Below are positions 5,149 to 5,204 of a stretch of 5,204 nucleotides of DNA, piece by piece. The stretch lies in contig JAKDMR010000178.1 of NCBI GenBank assembly GCA_030452275.1, positions 1 through 5,204 on the forward strand. The letters run 5' to 3'. Every line of letters starts with the position of its first letter. The stretch's first letter is position 1. The translations under genes were made by a program, and so were the position numbers. The notes below the pieces were generated by a model. It saw nothing but the letters and a program-made list of their open reading frames with translations, ran no database searches and was not told the origin of the DNA. The stretch is from Candidatus Nitrosocosmicus sp. Lineage in GTDB: Archaea; Thermoproteota; Nitrososphaeria; Nitrososphaerales; Nitrososphaeraceae.

Positions 5149-5204
5149 TTGTCGGAATTAAGAAAGGATTATTATGTTCAAGATAAGTTTGTTTTAATAC
5201 CTAA
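5149..5204 (+). CDS. galT: Start of a galactose-1-phosphate uridylyltransferase-like gene (partial, runs off the window)
   Basis: A frame opens at TTG 5149 and stays open to the window edge. After the initiator it encodes SELRKDYYVQDKFVLIP. The pattern S-E-L-R-K-D-Y followed by a short D-[RK]-[WYF]-V-[IL]-I strand is the typical N-terminus of archaeal and bacterial GalT, a HIT-superfamily enzyme moving UMP between UDP-glucose and galactose-1-phosphate. An in-frame TAG at 5137-5139 leaves TTG 5149 as the only sensible start. Only 18 codons are present and the catalytic HxHxQ motif lies outside the window, so the call rests on the N-terminal pattern alone. A related HIT-family nucleotidylyltransferase is possible. 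Confidence 0.6.
   Translation, partial: MSELRKDYYVQDKFVLIP

Noticed and set aside
1..5204. Insertion sequences, CRISPR arrays, prophage or attachment sites
   Set aside because: No transposase or integrase frames, no regularly spaced repeats and no long terminal inverted repeats are visible; all long ORFs are intact housekeeping-type genes.

Overview
The window looks like a piece of an archaeal chromosome, most likely from an ammonia-oxidising thaumarchaeote (Nitrososphaerota), perhaps a low-GC soil lineage such as Nitrosocosmicus. The reasons are an archaeal/eukaryotic-type class 1 release factor (aRF1), an archaeal-type cofactor-independent phosphoglycerate mutase, a coenzyme F420-type luciferase-fold oxidoreductase, TATA-box promoters instead of bacterial -35/-10 promoters, little Shine-Dalgarno sequence, and AT-rich DNA. 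The genus-level guess is inference only.

Layout: a short AT-rich leader (1-105) precedes a plus-strand LLM-class flavin/F420 oxidoreductase (106-1185). This gene meets, tail to tail across 10 bases, a minus-strand beta-CASP metallo-beta-lactamase nuclease (1196-2248). A 93-base spacer with back-to-back TATA boxes separates the nuclease from plus-strand apgM (2342-3628). apgM converges across 7 bases with minus-strand prf1, encoding aRF1 (3636-4913). A 235-base divergent spacer (4914-5148) follows, and the last 56 bases open a plus-strand reading frame that looks like the beginning of galT.

The genes alternate strand, so each is probably its own transcription unit and no operon is visible. 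They share no pathway: F420 redox chemistry, nucleic-acid processing, lower glycolysis/gluconeogenesis, translation termination and (partial) sugar-nucleotide metabolism. All five begin with GTG or TTG, and four have a TATA-like box about 24-35 bases ahead of the start codon and little or no ribosome-binding site. This points to leaderless or nearly leaderless mRNAs. The oxidoreductase gene is the possible exception.

No mobile element, CRISPR array, rRNA or convincing tRNA gene was seen. The window is mostly housekeeping. The points most worth a second look are the 17-codon ORF abutting the oxidoreductase start, the extra TATA box and mini-ORF upstream of prf1, and the departures of the phosphoglycerate mutase from its family motif.
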